A DNA stretch of 64,000 nucleotides from contig NZ_ASHR01000024.1 in the NCBI RefSeq assembly GCF_000400485.1, positions 21,035 to 85,034 on the forward strand. The letters are read 5' to 3'. This document shows, one piece after another, positions 33,628 to 40,397 of this stretch (position 1 is its first letter; each line of letters opens with the position of its first letter). This DNA is from Agrococcus pavilionensis RW1. Lineage in GTDB: Bacteria > Actinomycetota > Actinomycetes > Actinomycetales > Microbacteriaceae. The position numbers and the translations under genes were made by a program. Below the pieces are notes generated by a model. That model was not told the DNA's origin and made no database searches. It saw only the letters and a list, made by a program, of their open reading frames with translations.

Positions 33628-34065
33628 ATGGATCGAATCGACCATGGCATCATCGACCGCTTGCGACTCAATGCGCGAGCCGGCTACGCGGACATCGGTG
33701 CCGAGGTCGGCCTCTCCGCCTCTGCCGTGAAGCGGCGGATCGACCGGCTCGTCGCCGACGGAGTGATCCGCGGCTTCACCGTGCAGGTCGATCCCGCGGT
33801 CGAGGGCCTCGCCACGGAGGCGTACGTCGAGCTGTTCTGTCGCGGCACCGTCTCCCCCACCGACCTCAAGCGCATCCTCGCCGGAGTGCCAGAGATCGTC
33901 GAGGCCGGCACCGTGACGGGCGAGGCCGACGCGATCGTCATCATGCGGGCGCGCGACGTCATCGCGCTCGAGGACGCGCTCGAGAAGGTGCGGGCGGCCG
34001 CGACCGTCGACCACACGCGCTCGGCGATCGTGCTCTCGAAGCTCATCACGCGCACGGCGGGCTGA
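33628..34065 (+). CDS. Lrp/AsnC-family transcriptional regulator
   Basis: The 145-residue regulator starts MDRIDHGIIDRLRLNARAGYADIG and has an AsnC-type helix-turn-helix (IGAEVGLSASAVKRRIDRL, about 22-40). The RAM effector domain is about 65-140, with AYVELFCRGTVS, GVPEIVEAGTVTGEADAIVIMRA and a terminal IVLSKLI strand. It probably senses arginine, ornithine or citrulline and controls the divergent rocD operon, as in the syntenic mycobacterial locus. The operator candidate lies 33 bases upstream of its start. Confidence 0.92.
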   Translation: MDRIDHGIIDRLRLNARAGYADIGAEVGLSASAVKRRIDRLVADGVIRGFTVQVDPAVEGLATEAYVELFCRGTVSPTDLKRILAGVPEIVEAGTVTGEADAIVIMRARDVIALEDALEKVRAAATVDHTRSAIVLSKLITRTAG

Positions 34066-34093
34066 GCTGCCGCGAGCGCCGCGACCGCCGCGG

Positions 34094-34684
34094 TCATGCG
34101 GCAGGTCCGAGCCGCAGCGACTCGGCGAGCCCGACCGCGGGCTCGAGCAGCCGCGCGGCGACGGAGAGGTCGGCGTCGAGCACCTCGATCACGACGATCA
34201 TGTCGTCGAGCGCGCCGATCACGCGCAGGACCGCGGCCGCGGCGCCGGGCTCGCCGGGGATGGGCCACAGCGCGCTCGTGCACACGAGCGTGCCGAACAC
34301 CTCGGATGCGCGCGGCTCGGCCCGCTGGAAGAGCGCCCCCTCGTAGCCGTCGGTCGCCCACTCCTCGATGCGCTCGCGCCAATCGGGCTCGAACGGCTCG
34401 GCGTAGGCGTGCACGACGCGCGAGACTCCCGGCTCGAGCGGCAGGTGCCAGAACCTCGCGACCGGCCCGGGCAGCGGAGTCGGGCTCGACGCGATGACGA
34501 GCGCCATGTGCTCGAGGTCGGCGCGCTGCAGGTCGTCGAGTCGCCAGAACGGCGCGAGATCGGCCGCCGCTCGCGCCGCCCACGCCTGCGGCGTCGGCCA
34601 GCGCTCGCTCGGGAATCCGAGCGGCACCGGCACCCACACATCCGGGTCGGCGTCGAAGTGCGCGACCGGGTCGCTCAGCTCCAC
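34094..34684 (-). CDS. Unknown protein, last gene of WXG100-linked operon
   Basis: I do not recognise this 196-residue protein. The GTG at 34684 overlaps the previous gene's stop by 10 bases. It is soluble in composition, with no signal peptide and no long hydrophobic run. It has a Trp/Pro-rich N-terminus (DVWVPVPLGFPSE), a central HLPLEPGVSRVVHAYAEPFEPDW, and a C-terminal MIVVIEVLDADLSVAARLLEPAVGLAESLRL helix-strand pair. The ending resembles that of its neighbour at 34675, and both recall the lipoprotein-like accessory folds found near type VII secretion genes; that resemblance is weak. An immunity or chaperone role is a guess from context. Confidence 0.7.
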   Translation of the reverse strand: MELSDPVAHFDADPDVWVPVPLGFPSERWPTPQAWAARAAADLAPFWRLDDLQRADLEHMALVIASSPTPLPGPVARFWHLPLEPGVSRVVHAYAEPFEPDWRERIEEWATDGYEGALFQRAEPRASEVFGTLVCTSALWPIPGEPGAAAAVLRVIGALDDMIVVIEVLDADLSVAARLLEPAVGLAESLRLGPAA

Positions 34685-35280
34685 CGGAACGTCTCCACGA
34701 TCGCGTCGGCGAGCTCGACGAGCGCATCGGCCATGCGATCGGTCTCGTCGGTGCCGAGGTGCAGGATGCCGGCCGTGAGCAGGATGCCGCGCCGCGCGTC
34801 GTCGCCCGGCTCCGGATGGACGTACGAGACCGTGCGCGTCAGCACGCCCTCTCGAGTGGATGCGCCGTCGCGGTCCACGACCCACCGGAGGACGGTGCCG
34901 TGCGGCATGTCGATGCGCACGACCTCGGCCCCCGCCCGCGCGCGCACGTCCGCCTCGAGCGGCGTGCCCGCCGGGGCGAGCCAGCGAGAGGCGACGACCG
35001 ACATCGGCATGCCGCTCTCGGCTGTCGCCTCGGCACCGGGCACGTACATCGCGACGCCCCGGCTCTGGCGCAGCCCATCGAACTGCTCTCGCGCTTTGCG
35101 GCGCAGTGCCGCGTCGACATCGGGTCGGCCGACGAGCTTCGCGCGCTCAGCGATGTCGCGCAGGAGCGCGGCGCGGCCGCGATCGTCGACCGGGTAGTGC
35201 CGCCAGCCCGGCGGGAACGCGATGCGGAAGCCTCGCGGCGACTCGCGCGTCAGCTCCTCGCGGAGCGACGCCGCGCTCAC
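34675..35280 (-). CDS. Unknown soluble protein in WXG100-linked operon
   Basis: The 201-residue product starts at the GTG at 35280 (GTGA overlap with the membrane protein gene). It begins with FRIAFPPGWRHYPVDD (about 19-34), a pattern seen in actinobacterial accessory proteins that start with a beta hairpin. It continues through VVRIDMPHGTVLRWVVDRDG and VSYVHPEPGDDARRGILLTAGI, and ends with a helix MADALVELADAIVETF. It has no signal peptide. Length and C-terminal pattern are similar to the next gene, so the two may be distant paralogues. Function unknown. Confidence 0.7.
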   Translation of the reverse strand: MSAASLREELTRESPRGFRIAFPPGWRHYPVDDRGRAALLRDIAERAKLVGRPDVDAALRRKAREQFDGLRQSRGVAMYVPGAEATAESGMPMSVVASRWLAPAGTPLEADVRARAGAEVVRIDMPHGTVLRWVVDRDGASTREGVLTRTVSYVHPEPGDDARRGILLTAGILHLGTDETDRMADALVELADAIVETFRWS

Positions 35281-35768
35281 GACGACCGCCCGTCGCGAGG
35301 CGCGCGGCTCGCGCGCGAGGCGCGGACGACGCGGACCACGAGCGCGAGGAGCGTCACGACGAAGACGAGCGACGCGATCCAGTGCCATCCGAGCGCGCCG
35401 TCCGGCACGCCCACTCCGGCGTACGCGCGAGCGAGCCCGACCGGGAGGAGGCCGAGCAGGAGCACGCCCGTCGCGAGGTCCTGGAAGGCCACGCCCACCT
35501 CATCCGTCACCTCGCGCCGCACGGCCATCGCGATGGCCGCCGCTGCCGCGACTGCGCCGATCGCGATCGTGAGCCACGCGGGCACGGCGAGCACCGGCCA
35601 CTCGGCGAGCGGGTCCCACCGCGGCCACTCGTCGGCGAGGAACTGCCCGCCGGCGAGGAGCCCCATGAAGAACACCCACCCGAACTGCACGGCGGCGGCG
35701 ATCGTCGCGATGCGGTACGCGCGCTCCCAGGGGGACCGGGCTCGCGCGGGAGCGAGCGCGATGCTCAC
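35277..35768 (-). CDS. Small four-helix membrane protein
   Basis: The 163-residue product starts at the GTG at 35768 (GTGA overlap). It has four hydrophobic segments: IATIAAAVQFGWVFFMGLLAGG, PAWLTIAIGAVAAAAAIAMAV, LATGVLLLGLLPVGLARAYAG and WIASLVFVVTLLALVVRVV, separated by short loops with a DEWPRWDP acidic/aromatic turn. No family is recognised. It lies between the large substrate-like gene and two soluble unknowns and could be a membrane immunity or export-accessory protein. Confidence 0.7.
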   Translation of the reverse strand: MSIALAPARARSPWERAYRIATIAAAVQFGWVFFMGLLAGGQFLADEWPRWDPLAEWPVLAVPAWLTIAIGAVAAAAAIAMAVRREVTDEVGVAFQDLATGVLLLGLLPVGLARAYAGVGVPDGALGWHWIASLVFVVTLLALVVRVVRASRASRAPRDGRSS

Positions 35769-37054
35769 AGGCGCACGAGCGGGTCCGACTTCGGCACGAG
35801 GCCGAACTTGTCGCCGAGGTCGAGCCCTGTGCCGACGCTCCAGAGCGAGAACTGCCCGACCTGCGAGGCGACGCTCGGCGTCGCTCGCGCGATCATGTCG
35901 TCGATGCCGTTCACGACGCCAGGGTACTGGCGGAGGTTGCTGCGAGCGGTGTTGAGGAACTGCAGCGTGCGCCCCGTCTCGGTGCCGCCGAAGCGGATCG
36001 AGTCGAAGCCGTTGACGAGCACGCCGGGCCGCGGCGTCGCGGCGCGTGCCTGCCCCCACGCGCTCACGCGGTTCGAGAGCGGCCGGTGCCACGTGAACGG
36101 GTTGAGGGTCGGGCCGCGCATGCCCGAGCGGATCGCCGGTCGCGCCGCGGCGCGAGTGGCGCCGATCGCGCCGCTGAGCGTCGGCGCGCCCTTGCTCGCG
36201 ACCCGGGCGATCGCGCCGCCCGCGCCGAGCGTGACGAGCGCGAAGCCGGCGAGCGCGACGTCCTGCCAGGTCGTGCGGCCCGTCGCGTACTGCGCGATCT
36301 TGCCCGCGAGCAGCACGAGCGATCCGACGACCACGAGCGCCATGAGCGCGAGGCCGATCGGCCCCGAGACGAACAGCGCGATGATCGCGAGCCCGGTCAC
36401 GACCCAGCCGAGGATGTCGAGGAAGTCGGCGAGCCCCTCCCAGAAGCCGTCGTTGTTGCCCGCCGCCTCGATCGCGCCGTCGACGCCGGCGACGGCGTCG
36501 TCGTAGGCGTCCGACCAGGTGGAGAAGACGGTCTCGAACGACTCCCAGCGCTCGTCGCGGATCCCCTTGGCCGTCGACTCGGCACCCTCGGCGCTCGACA
36601 CCGCGCCCTGGGCGGCGGTGAGCTCGGCGTCGGTCGGGTCGTCCTCCCAGGGCATCACCCGCGTGAGGCTGCGCTGCTCACGGCGCGCGTCCTCCGCCGC
36701 CTCGACGGCGGCCTCCCAATCCCGCTCGGCCTGCTCGATCGACTCCTGGTGATCGTCGATCCAGTCCTTCGCCTTGCGCAGCTGCGGGGCGTACGCCTGC
36801 AGCACCTCGGCGGTGGAGCGGTAGCGCTGCTCAGCCTTGTCGACCTCGGGCTTGGCCTTGAGCGCGAGCTCCGCGAGCGCATCCGTGCCCTTCGACCTGT
36901 GCACGTCGGAGGTGCCGATCGCCTGCAGCTCGCTCGAGAGCGCGTCGAGGTCGTCGGCGAGGCGGATGAAGCTCGCGGCGTCGGTCTCGATCTTGTCGGG
37001 GTTGCCCGCGAGCGGGCGCAGCGCGTAGCCGGCCGTCGGTGAGCGGTAGGTCAT
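35765..37054 (-). CDS. Large helical membrane protein, putative type VII-type substrate
   Basis: The 429-residue protein begins with a long helical, coiled-coil-like region (about 20-200; DAASFIRLADDLDALSSELQAIG, then AEQRYRSTAEVLQAYAPQLRKAKDWIDDHQESIEQAERDWE). This is like the N-terminal domains of WXG100/LXG-type secreted proteins and polymorphic toxins. Two or three hydrophobic segments lie at about 212-247 and 265-283. A C-terminal 145-residue region (SMRGPTLNPF... to DKFGLVPKSDPLVRL) has no recognised toxin motif. It overlaps the 101-residue WXG protein gene by 4 bases. Export through an ESX/Yuk machine encoded elsewhere is inferred. Confidence 0.7.
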   Translation of the reverse strand: MTYRSPTAGYALRPLAGNPDKIETDAASFIRLADDLDALSSELQAIGTSDVHRSKGTDALAELALKAKPEVDKAEQRYRSTAEVLQAYAPQLRKAKDWIDDHQESIEQAERDWEAAVEAAEDARREQRSLTRVMPWEDDPTDAELTAAQGAVSSAEGAESTAKGIRDERWESFETVFSTWSDAYDDAVAGVDGAIEAAGNNDGFWEGLADFLDILGWVVTGLAIIALFVSGPIGLALMALVVVGSLVLLAGKIAQYATGRTTWQDVALAGFALVTLGAGGAIARVASKGAPTLSGAIGATRAAARPAIRSGMRGPTLNPFTWHRPLSNRVSAWGQARAATPRPGVLVNGFDSIRFGGTETGRTLQFLNTARSNLRQYPGVVNGIDDMIARATPSVASQVGQFSLWSVGTGLDLGDKFGLVPKSDPLVRL

Positions 37055-37356
37055 CGGACGGTTCCCGTCGGCTCGAGCTCTGCGGCGGTCTCGGTGTCCC
37101 ACCGATCCCACTCGGTGATGATGGTGTCGATGCCCTTGTGGATCTCCTCGAGCATCTCGGTGAGGTCGCCGCGGCGACCGTTCCAGTCGGACTCGAAGTC
37201 GCTCACCTTGCGACGGAGTGAGCTCCGGTCGTCCGGCTCGGCGACGGCGCGCTCGAGGTCGTTGTTGAACGAGCTCGCGCCCTTGAAGCTCTCGACAGCG
37301 CTGCCGAGGCTCGTGCGAGCCTGCTTGAGTCGCTCGAGGTCGAGCATGACGTCCAC
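37051..37356 (-). CDS. WXG100-superfamily small protein
   Basis: The 101-residue protein is helix-turn-helix in pattern: a first helix LERLKQARTSLGSAVESFKGA, a central W58-N59-G60 turn (SDWNGRRGD), and a second helix LTEMLEEIHKGIDTIITEW. That is the WXG100 hairpin. I chose the GTG at 37356, which has GGAAGGA at good spacing, over an ATG three codons in. It follows a WXG100 gene and precedes the large substrate-like gene, so it may be an export partner or chaperone. A C-terminal YxxxD/E signal is not evident. Confidence 0.75.
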   Translation of the reverse strand: MDVMLDLERLKQARTSLGSAVESFKGASSFNNDLERAVAEPDDRSSLRRKVSDFESDWNGRRGDLTEMLEEIHKGIDTIITEWDRWDTETAAELEPTGTVR

Positions 37357-37394
37357 GGTGATCCTTCCGAGTCGAGTTGGGATGGGATGCGAAG

Positions 37395-37426
37395 AGCCGG
37401 CGGGCGCGGCAGCGCGCCCGCCGGCT
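37395..37426 (-). terminator. 14-bp hairpin after the first WXG100 gene
   Basis: A perfect inverted repeat has arms AGCCGGCGGGCGCG (37395-37408) and its complement (37413-37426) around a 4-base loop. It begins 13 bases after the WXG100 stop codon on the minus strand and 39 bases before the next gene start. It most likely acts as an attenuator or mRNA stabiliser, so that the small WXG100 protein is made in excess over the downstream genes. Confidence 0.65.
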
Positions 37427-37438
37427 ACCGCGGCACGA

Positions 37439-37726
37439 TCAGCTGCCGGCGAGCTGCTCGTCGAGCGACTGGATCGCCTGCATCATGCCCCGCAGCGCCT
37501 CACCCATCTCGGAGATGCCCTCGATCGCCTTCTCGAGACCCGACGTGAGCTCCTCGTAGCCCTCACCGAACTTGCCCGACGCGTGCTGCGTCTTGAAGTC
37601 CTCACCCAGCAGGGTGTCGACCTGACCCTTCAGGTCCTTCAGGACACCCGAGATGTCCTCCTTGCCCGTGTCGAGCTTGCCCGCCACGGACTCCATCTCT
37701 GCATACGATGCGCCGAAATCGCTCAT
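37439..37726 (-). CDS. WXG100-family type VII secretion target
   Basis: The 95-residue protein is a two-helix hairpin typical of EsxA/WXG100 proteins: ASYAEMESVAGKLDTGKEDISGVLKDLKGQVDTLL, a turn, then YEELTSGLEKAIEGISEMGEALRGMMQAI. The canonical Trp-x-Gly is absent; the turn position reads Phe44-Lys-Thr. It is the first gene of a six-gene minus-strand operon. The ATG at 37726 is preceded by GAGGGAG. A dyad-containing promoter motif lies 60-105 bases upstream (37785-37830). No ESX ATPase or membrane component is in the window. Confidence 0.85.
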   Translation of the reverse strand: MSDFGASYAEMESVAGKLDTGKEDISGVLKDLKGQVDTLLGEDFKTQHASGKFGEGYEELTSGLEKAIEGISEMGEALRGMMQAIQSLDEQLAGS

Positions 37727-37784
37727 GCGATGATCACTCCCTCGAAGTCCTGGTGCGCCGACCCCGATCGGAGCCGACGCCTCC

Positions 37785-37830
37785 ACCGTAGGAGCGCGAC
37801 GCTGGAGATGCGATGGGGAGAAGTCCCCTG
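37785..37830 (-). promoter_or_regulatory. Promoter motif of the WXG100 operon
   Basis: On the minus strand, GGGGACTTCTCCCC (within 37813-37830) is followed after 21 bases by CTACGGT (37791-37785), a plausible -10 element about 60 bases before the WXG100 start. An almost identical arrangement (TTCTCCCCAT, 22 bases, CTACCGT) occurs at 38942-38988 ahead of a structured RNA candidate. The inverted repeat GGGGA...TCCCC could be an operator. Confidence 0.45.
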
Positions 37831-37843
37831 CCAGCATGGGTGC

Positions 37844-38326
37844 ATGACGGATGCGTGGAGGCCGATCGCCGCGGCGCTCGCCGACGAGGGCCGGCGGCTC
37901 GCGTGGGCGCGCATCGTCCTCGGCGTCGCCGACCGTTCCCCCGTGCAGGCTTCCGCGCTCACCGCGCGAGAGCGGCGAGCCGTCGAGGCGCTCGAGCGCG
38001 CCGGCCTCGTGACTGTCGTCGACGGCGCCGTCCTGCCCGCCGACCCGTTCACGCCGCTGCTCGGCCACCGACCGGCCGCGAGCGGCATCGACCGGTTCGT
38101 GCGCGACGGCCGGATCGCCGCGTGGCCGAAGCGCCCCGCCGATCGCGCGGCGCTGCTGCGGTGGGCGACCGAGCACGCGCTGCCCGCCGGGGGCAGCGCC
38201 TCGGAGGCGGCGGTGACCGAGCGGCTCGCGGCGATCATCGACGACCCCGCGACGCTGCGCCGATACCTCGTCGACGCGGGCCTGCTCGAGCGCGAGGCGG
38301 ACGGCAGCGCCTACCGCCGCCCGTAG
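37844..38326 (+). CDS. DUF2087 domain-containing protein
   Basis: The 160-residue protein has an N-terminal winged-helix-like part (about 1-70: AWARIVLGVAD...LTARERRAVEALERAGLV) and a C-terminal DUF2087 part. The latter has RDGRIAAWPKRPADRAALLRWATEHALPAGGSASEAAVTERLAAI and the ending DDPATLRRYLVDAGLLERE. Proteins of this layout are usually annotated as ArsR-like transcriptional regulators, so DNA binding is likely. It is divergent from the WXG100 operon across 117 bases, which makes it a candidate regulator of that operon. Confidence 0.8.
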   Translation: MTDAWRPIAAALADEGRRLAWARIVLGVADRSPVQASALTARERRAVEALERAGLVTVVDGAVLPADPFTPLLGHRPAASGIDRFVRDGRIAAWPKRPADRAALLRWATEHALPAGGSASEAAVTERLAAIIDDPATLRRYLVDAGLLEREADGSAYRRP

Positions 38327-38348
38327 CCGAGCCGCCTAGCCTGGACGC

Positions 38349-38762
38349 ATGGGCATCATCACGGTCTCGGCGATCTGCTTCGAGCGCGCCGACGGCGCCG
38401 TGCTGACGGTGCGGAAGCGCGGCACGAACGCGTGGATGCTGCCGGGCGGCAAGCCCGAGGGCGGGGAGACCGCCGCCGAGTGCGGCGTGCGCGAGGTGCT
38501 GGAGGAGCTCGGCGTCGAGATCGGCCTCGACCGCATCGAGCCGCTGGGCGAGTTCGAGACGCGCGCCGCGAACGAAGCGGGGTTCGCGCTGCGGGCGAGC
38601 GTGTTCCGCACCCGCGACGCGATCGAGCCGCACGCGCGCGCCGAGATCGAGGCGGTGCGCTGGATCGACCCGGCGCTCGGCATCGACGACGAGGCGGAGG
38701 CGCCGCTCAACCGCGAGCTCGTCTTCCCGATGCTGCTCGCGGAAAGGGCTGCTCGGCGATAG
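38349..38762 (+). CDS. NUDIX hydrolase
   Basis: The 137-residue protein has a complete Nudix box, G-x5-E-x7-REVLEELGV (about 33-55; GGKPEGGETAAECGVREV), preceded by WMLPGG. It hydrolyses a nucleoside diphosphate linked to another group; the specific substrate is unknown, with MutT-type dNTPs or NADH possible. It follows the DUF2087 gene by 22 bases on the same strand and may be cotranscribed. Downstream lies a structured intergenic region. Confidence 0.88.
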   Translation: MGIITVSAICFERADGAVLTVRKRGTNAWMLPGGKPEGGETAAECGVREVLEELGVEIGLDRIEPLGEFETRAANEAGFALRASVFRTRDAIEPHARAEIEAVRWIDPALGIDDEAEAPLNRELVFPMLLAERAARR

Positions 38763-38779
38763 GGCCGGAGACGAGAGAG

Positions 38780-38945
38780 GGGGCCCGACCCCAGTCGAGC
38801 CCCGCTCTGTGATGTGGACGACCGGCTCTCGCCGAGTCGTGCAACGCCCCGTCCCTGAGGCCCTTGCACTCCGGCGCTATGCGCCGGATCCCTGTCTCGT
38901 AGCCCGATTCCCCTTGCGGGGCCCCAGCCGGGCTACGCCACACGG
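38780..38945 (-). ncRNA. Candidate structured small RNA or 3' UTR
   Basis: No ORF of merit spans 38763-39023. Read on the minus strand, this stretch folds into successive stems. GTAGCCCG (38899-38906) pairs with CGGGCTAC (38929-38936). TCCGGCGC (38870-38877) pairs with GCGCCGGA (38881-38888). GTGCAA (38839-38844) pairs with TTGCAC (38864-38869), and a 9-bp bulged stem with a GAGA loop lies at 38818-38840. The last stem, GGGGC-T-CGAC / GTCG-G-GCCCC (38780-38803), is followed by a pyrimidine tract, like a terminator. I do not recognise the RNA family. Confidence 0.45.
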
Positions 38946-38988
38946 TAGCGCCGGTACCTGGGAGAGGACTATGGGGAGAACTACCCAT
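38942..38988 (-). promoter_or_regulatory. Promoter motif upstream of the RNA candidate
   Basis: An 18-base near-palindrome (38971-38988; ATGGGGAG, AA, CTACCCAT on the plus strand, one mismatched pair) is followed on the minus strand after 22 bases by CTACCGT (38948-38942), a possible -10 element. Ten consecutive bases, ATGGGGAGAA, are identical to the motif ahead of the WXG100 operon, and the spacing to the CTAC(C/G)GT box differs by only 1 base. Confidence 0.45.
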
Positions 38989-39023
38989 GTCGCCCTCGGG
39001 CGTGTCTCCCCGCGCGGCTCGTG

Positions 39024-40340
39024 TCAGCGCTTGGCGCGCGGGCTGCGCCAGTGCAGCATCCAGTCGCCGGCGATCTCGGCGAGCATCGCGGGCATGAGGT
39101 TGTAGACGCCGTTGCGGGCCGCGACGAGCACCGGGCTGCGCGTCTCGGTCGTCGTGTGCGCGAGGCGGTGCGAGAGCTGCTTGAAGCGGTCGGTGCGGCG
39201 GATGCGCTCGCTGTCGTAGGCGCGGAGGGCCTGCTCGAGCGGGTGGTCGGCGAGCAGGATGCCGAGCGTCGCGGCATCCTCGAACGTCAGGTTGCCGCCC
39301 TGCCCGAGGGTCGGGAGCATCGCGTGCGCCGCGTCGCCGAGCAGCACGACGCCCGGGCGGTGGAAGGTCTTCAGCGGCGTCGCGAGCCAGTGCAGGTCGC
39401 GGCGGGTGATCGACGCCTGCGGGGTCGCGGCGATGTGGTCGCGCACCTCCGGCGCCCAGGCGTCGAAGCGCTCTCGCGCCGCCTCGAGCTCGTCGGGCGC
39501 GTGCCCGCCCATCCGGGCGTGCGCCATGCCCCACCAGTAGACGCGGCCGCCGTCGATCGGCACCATGCCGAACTCGGCGCCGCGCCCGAGGTACTGGCGG
39601 GCGCCGGCGGGCGAGTCGGACTCCGCCTGCAGCACGCCGTACCAGCAGGTCGCGCCCGAGTAGTCGGTCGCGGCCTTCGGCCAGAGCGCCTTCCGCACGG
39701 CGGAGTCGATGCCGTCGGCACCGATGATCAGGTCGGCCTCGAGCGTCTCGAAGCGGCCCTCTGCGGCGGATCGCACCTGCTGCTTCGTCGCGCGACGCTC
39801 GGCGCGGCGGTCGATCGGCTCGTCGCCAGGCTCGAGCGCGCGCTGCAGCCGGCGGCCGACCTTGATGCCGAGCGAGCGGTCGGCGCGCGCCTGCCGCTCC
39901 GAGCGCGCGTCGCGCGAGTCGGGGTCGGCGGCGCCGTGCTCGATCGTGACGCTCGGGCGGCCGCTCGACGCATCGGCGGCGCCGACGACGCGCATGCCGG
40001 TCTCGACCTCGCGATCGCCGCGCAGGATCTCGAGCAGCGTCCCCCGGTGGATCGCGTGCACGGCGCTCGACTCGTGGGCGAAGCCCTGCTGCAAGCGTGT
40101 GCCCTGATCGGTGAAGACGCCCTCGGGCCGAGCCTTGACCGCGCGCTCGCGCACCGCGTCCCCCACCCCGAGCTCGTCGAGCGCCTCGAGGCCGTTGCTC
40201 GTGATGCTGATGCCCGCGCCCATGGCCCGCACCTCGAGCGCGGCCTCGAGCACCCGCACGTGCCAGCCGGCGGTCTCGAGGGCGCGCGCGGCCGCGAGGC
40301 CTCCGAGTCCGGCACCGACGATGATGGCGGTCTGCGTCAT
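39024..40340 (-). CDS. FAD-dependent monooxygenase
   Basis: The 438-residue flavoprotein has an N-terminal FAD fold (IIVGAGLGGLAAARAL, 6-21), the ADLIIGADGIDSAVRK motif (about 202-217) and the second FAD motif GVVLLGDAAHAMLPTLGQGGNLTFEDA. It is of the salicylate/6-hydroxynicotinate hydroxylase (UbiH-like) group, and its aromatic or heterocyclic substrate is unknown. An Arg-rich, highly charged stretch of about 60 residues (135-198) interrupts the region before the ADG motif and is unusual for the family. The gene stands alone; the structured RNA region lies just downstream of its stop. Confidence 0.88.
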   Translation of the reverse strand: MTQTAIIVGAGLGGLAAARALETAGWHVRVLEAALEVRAMGAGISITSNGLEALDELGVGDAVRERAVKARPEGVFTDQGTRLQQGFAHESSAVHAIHRGTLLEILRGDREVETGMRVVGAADASSGRPSVTIEHGAADPDSRDARSERQARADRSLGIKVGRRLQRALEPGDEPIDRRAERRATKQQVRSAAEGRFETLEADLIIGADGIDSAVRKALWPKAATDYSGATCWYGVLQAESDSPAGARQYLGRGAEFGMVPIDGGRVYWWGMAHARMGGHAPDELEAARERFDAWAPEVRDHIAATPQASITRRDLHWLATPLKTFHRPGVVLLGDAAHAMLPTLGQGGNLTFEDAATLGILLADHPLEQALRAYDSERIRRTDRFKQLSHRLAHTTTETRSPVLVAARNGVYNLMPAMLAEIAGDWMLHWRSPRAKR

Positions 40341-40397
40341 GGCGGCAGGCTATCGGGGCGACCTCACTGGCGGCACCATGGCCGACGGGAGCAGGGC

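Noticed and set aside
38763..39023. Known RNA classes (SRP RNA, RNase P, tmRNA, 6S, cobalamin or TPP riboswitch) for the structured intergenic region.
   Set aside because: None of their signature sequences could be found; reported instead as an unassigned RNA candidate.
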